Source of the DNA: Gossypium raimondii
Taxonomy: Eukaryota > Streptophyta > Magnoliopsida > Malvales > Malvaceae
Direction of reading: 5' to 3'
Assembly (NCBI RefSeq): GCF_025698545.1
Contig: NC_068575.1
Location: 57,049,980-57,113,979, forward strand
DNA: 64,000 nucleotides
The notes under the pieces are model-generated. The model did no database searches. It was not told where the DNA came from and worked only from the letters and a program-made list of their open reading frames with translations. Made by a program: the position numbers and the translations under genes. Shown piece after piece: positions 61,550-64,000 of this stretch (within the stretch, counting starts at the first letter, position 1; every line of letters begins with the position of its first letter).

Positions 61550-64000
61550 TGGTTTATTTAGATATATATATGCGCGCGCACGGACTATGTCATCGTTTGA
61601 TATATATAGATCGCTATTTTGAAAAAATAATAGACAAAAATGTGGTCTTTCTTTTTTAATATAGAGAAAAAAAAAGCAGTTGAAGTTTAAATGTGTTTTT
61701 TTTTTATCAGTGTCACCTGAAAATATATATTTTTAAAATTTTTAAAATACATATTTTTAATTTAATTTTCTCAACCCAAAATTATTTTTGTTTTATTATA
61801 GTTATAGTTATCTATGGTTAATTTCACTTCCCAAAATTTCTTTCTAATTTAATTCTCCCAACAACAAAACAAAGCGGCAGCTAGTGTCCTAAAGTTTGTC
61901 TTTTGATTTAATTCAAGCTTCTTCTTTTTCATTTTCTCGTTTTCATCTGATCTTTTTTTCAGCAATTTTCTTTTTTTTTTTGCTTTTTAATGCGTATACC
62001 CATAAAAATAGTGATATTTTTAAAAATACGTACTAATACTGTCACGGTACTAATAAAAATTAATTTATTTCCCACGCCATTTTATATTTTTAATATTGTT
62101 ATTGTAAAAAAATCAGAAAATTGAGTCACGTTTAAAAAACATTTCATTTTTAAAATATAAAATTTTAGATGCATACCATTCTTATTTGTAATATTATTAA
62201 TCTCTATCTATATTATATTACAATTTTAACTGACATGTTCAATTATAAAGTTACAACAAATTATGTTAATTGAGTAATAGTTCGGTGATATCAATATTAT
62301 TATCGAACAAGAGAATATGGAAGCATGAATATACTCCCATTTAGGGTGGATAAAGATTATTAGTAATTTTAAGCGTTACATCAATACATATTAATTGAAG
62401 ATAATTTTGTATGTTCATGTAAATTTTATAAAAAAACTATTTATATGCGATGAAATTCATAGTCAAAATATTATAATTTATAATCTCAACTTTATTATTT
62501 TAATTAAATTCATATTTAAATATTTATTAAATTTCAAAATTTATTATGTATATTGTGAATGTGTCGTAATGTAATTTCTTATCGATTTAAATTTACGGCC
62601 TAATGATTAAAGATATTATTTAAATAAAATCATGATACACGTTCTACAGTTGATATTTTTTTGAAGTGTTGATATATTATTATTAGTTTAATGAAACAGA
62701 GGTATTTCTAATCGGAGAATAAACTATATTGGGCGACGAAGACACGTGGAAAGCATGGAGAGTGAAGCAGCTGACATTATCACCTTGCTTGGATCTTAAG
62801 GTAGAAGCTGAAGCATAGCCGCATAGGATCTTCCCTCGCTCGCCTTCTAATCTTACGTGGCACTGTTATAGTACCGTAATCTTCCTCCGTAGAAATCAGT
62901 AACGTTGCAGGTTCTTATAAAAATTTTGCGCTTCGTTTTGTAAATTCATATTATACTTTCTTAAAAGAAAATTTATGGATAATTAAGAAGTGAATTTCCA
63001 CAATAAGAAACTGTTGTATTTTTCTTAATCATTTTTATTGCAATTATTAAACTTAGACCTCATGGATCAAGAAATCAATAAAATCAACAATAAATAAAAT
63101 ATCATCATTTGTTATATTTAATGATTGAGTTTTCTGCATTAAAACCACATCGCACATCCTTTTGCTACTTAAATGAACAATATAAGATAATATGTATCAC
63201 AATTTTTAACTTGATTTATAAAATTAAAAGATTTATGTTCAATGTCTAATCCTTAATGAACTTACAAAACATAAAAATTAATTATTGAGTTCACTTCAAT
63301 GGATCATTTAAGAAACAAAAATAAAATAATAATCCACGTAAATATATAAAAGCAAGAAGCAATAATCATTGGCACATTGAGACTTCTAGTCCAATAGGAA
63401 GGTTTTCTTTTAAAGATTCTTGATTCCTTTATATGAGAAAACTTATATTTGTAATTATATAATTTATTTAAACCAGTAAATATGTTTAAAACATTAAGAT
63501 ATAACACCTATATCCAACATATTCACTTAACAATATTTGGTACATATAGGGGAGGTTCCATGATTTGGTAGAATCAGGTCACCTGGCAATACAAATAGTA
63601 GGTTGTTTGTGTGATCAGTTAAGTAGCATTTTTGTTACATGTCAGTTGTCAAGTATAGTAATAGCACTATGTGATCCTACTTTGGTGTTCTCCTTATAAA
63701 AATTGTACAATCGTTATAGTTTCGTAATCTCTCTATGTTCTCTTTTAAAAGATAAAAACAAATGATCATATGCGAGCGAATTCTTAACTAGTTTAAAAGA
63801 AATTCACGGACAATCAACTTTGTATGGTTCAACAATGAGTCACTTGAAAATGTATTTAATGGGATGGTTATCCATGAGGACCTGATTGAACCCTTAACAA
63901 GTCACTAATTGTGTTGACACGTATAATTGTTAAAGTTTTGTTTCTGTGGACTTGTCAGTCATCCACGCACATTGATTCTTGCTATTAAGTACACATTTTG
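61550..64000. other. Intergenic, very AT-rich, no gene recognised
   Basis: 61550-62700 is AT-rich with homopolymer runs. 62720-62900 is clearly less AT-rich and carries a G-box, so it may be a promoter or leader of a gene whose coding part lies elsewhere; 62905-64000 returns to AT-rich sequence. The open frame at 63304-63507 (minus) has no recognisable features. Confidence 0.5.
62743..62748. promoter_or_regulatory. G-box (CACGTG)
   Basis: CACGTG in the context 'gacacgtggaaag', an ABRE-like/G-box element bound by bZIP and bHLH factors, within a locally GC-richer stretch (62720-62900). No start codon context identified after it. Confidence 0.4.

Overview
The window is nuclear DNA of a flowering plant, most likely a Malvaceae species such as cotton (Gossypium). 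The reasons are intron-rich plant genes (NRG2-like, RABD2, HEADING DATE REPRESSOR 1-like, MAGO, U-type cyclin, LIF2/hnRNP Q-like), very AT-rich intergenic DNA, a plastid-derived insert, and long (2-3 kb) Ty3-type LTRs that resemble those I associate with cotton. The genus is inference; the plant origin is not in doubt.

Layout. Positions 1-15039 are a stack of nested LTR retrotransposons: a Ty3/chromovirus (Tekay-like) element of 10.3 kb with both LTRs (1295-11611, minus strand, target duplication AAATC) sits in a solo LTR of a related family (371-13605, target duplication ACCTA), which sits in a third LTR (1-370 and 13611-14229), which abuts or interrupts a plus-strand LTR end (14230-15039). 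Positions 16050-16461 hold a small two-exon gene with a short second exon, and 16790-20340 a decayed plastid insert (trnT-GGU) split by a 3.1-kb solo LTR (target duplication GAATC). Positions 20340-24093 and 28352-33400 are AT-rich and carry foldback repeats, MITEs and a broken ABCG transporter.

Genes. On the plus strand: an NRG2-like DUF630/DUF632 protein (24094-28351), a RABD2-type Rab GTPase (33788-36375), an HDR1-like protein (39051-41530), MAGO (45078-46091) and a U4/P-type cyclin (48337-49024). On the minus strand: tRNA-Trp (50431-50502), a membrane-anchored cyclophilin-like protein (50830-53508) and an eleven-exon LIF2/hnRNP Q-like RNA-binding protein (57506-61225). The genes are independent housekeeping or regulatory loci: membrane traffic, exon-junction complex, cell cycle, nitrate signalling and RNA binding. 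No operon-like or pathway cluster is visible. I found no novel multi-gene system.

The least expected observations are: (1) the Rab and HDR1-like genes are unrelated in their coding regions yet share homologous promoter/5' leader and 3' flanking sequence at a roughly constant offset of about 5.2 kb; (2) the end of exon 1 of the cyclophilin-like gene, with its splice donor, is present in three tandem 96-bp copies whose donors are all in the same phase; (3) the two LTRs of the intact-ended element differ by one unit of a 50-bp palindrome-bearing repeat; (4) solo LTRs with their target duplications outnumber full elements. Exon boundaries were assigned by hand from GT/AG sites and phase; they join in frame for every gene listed.
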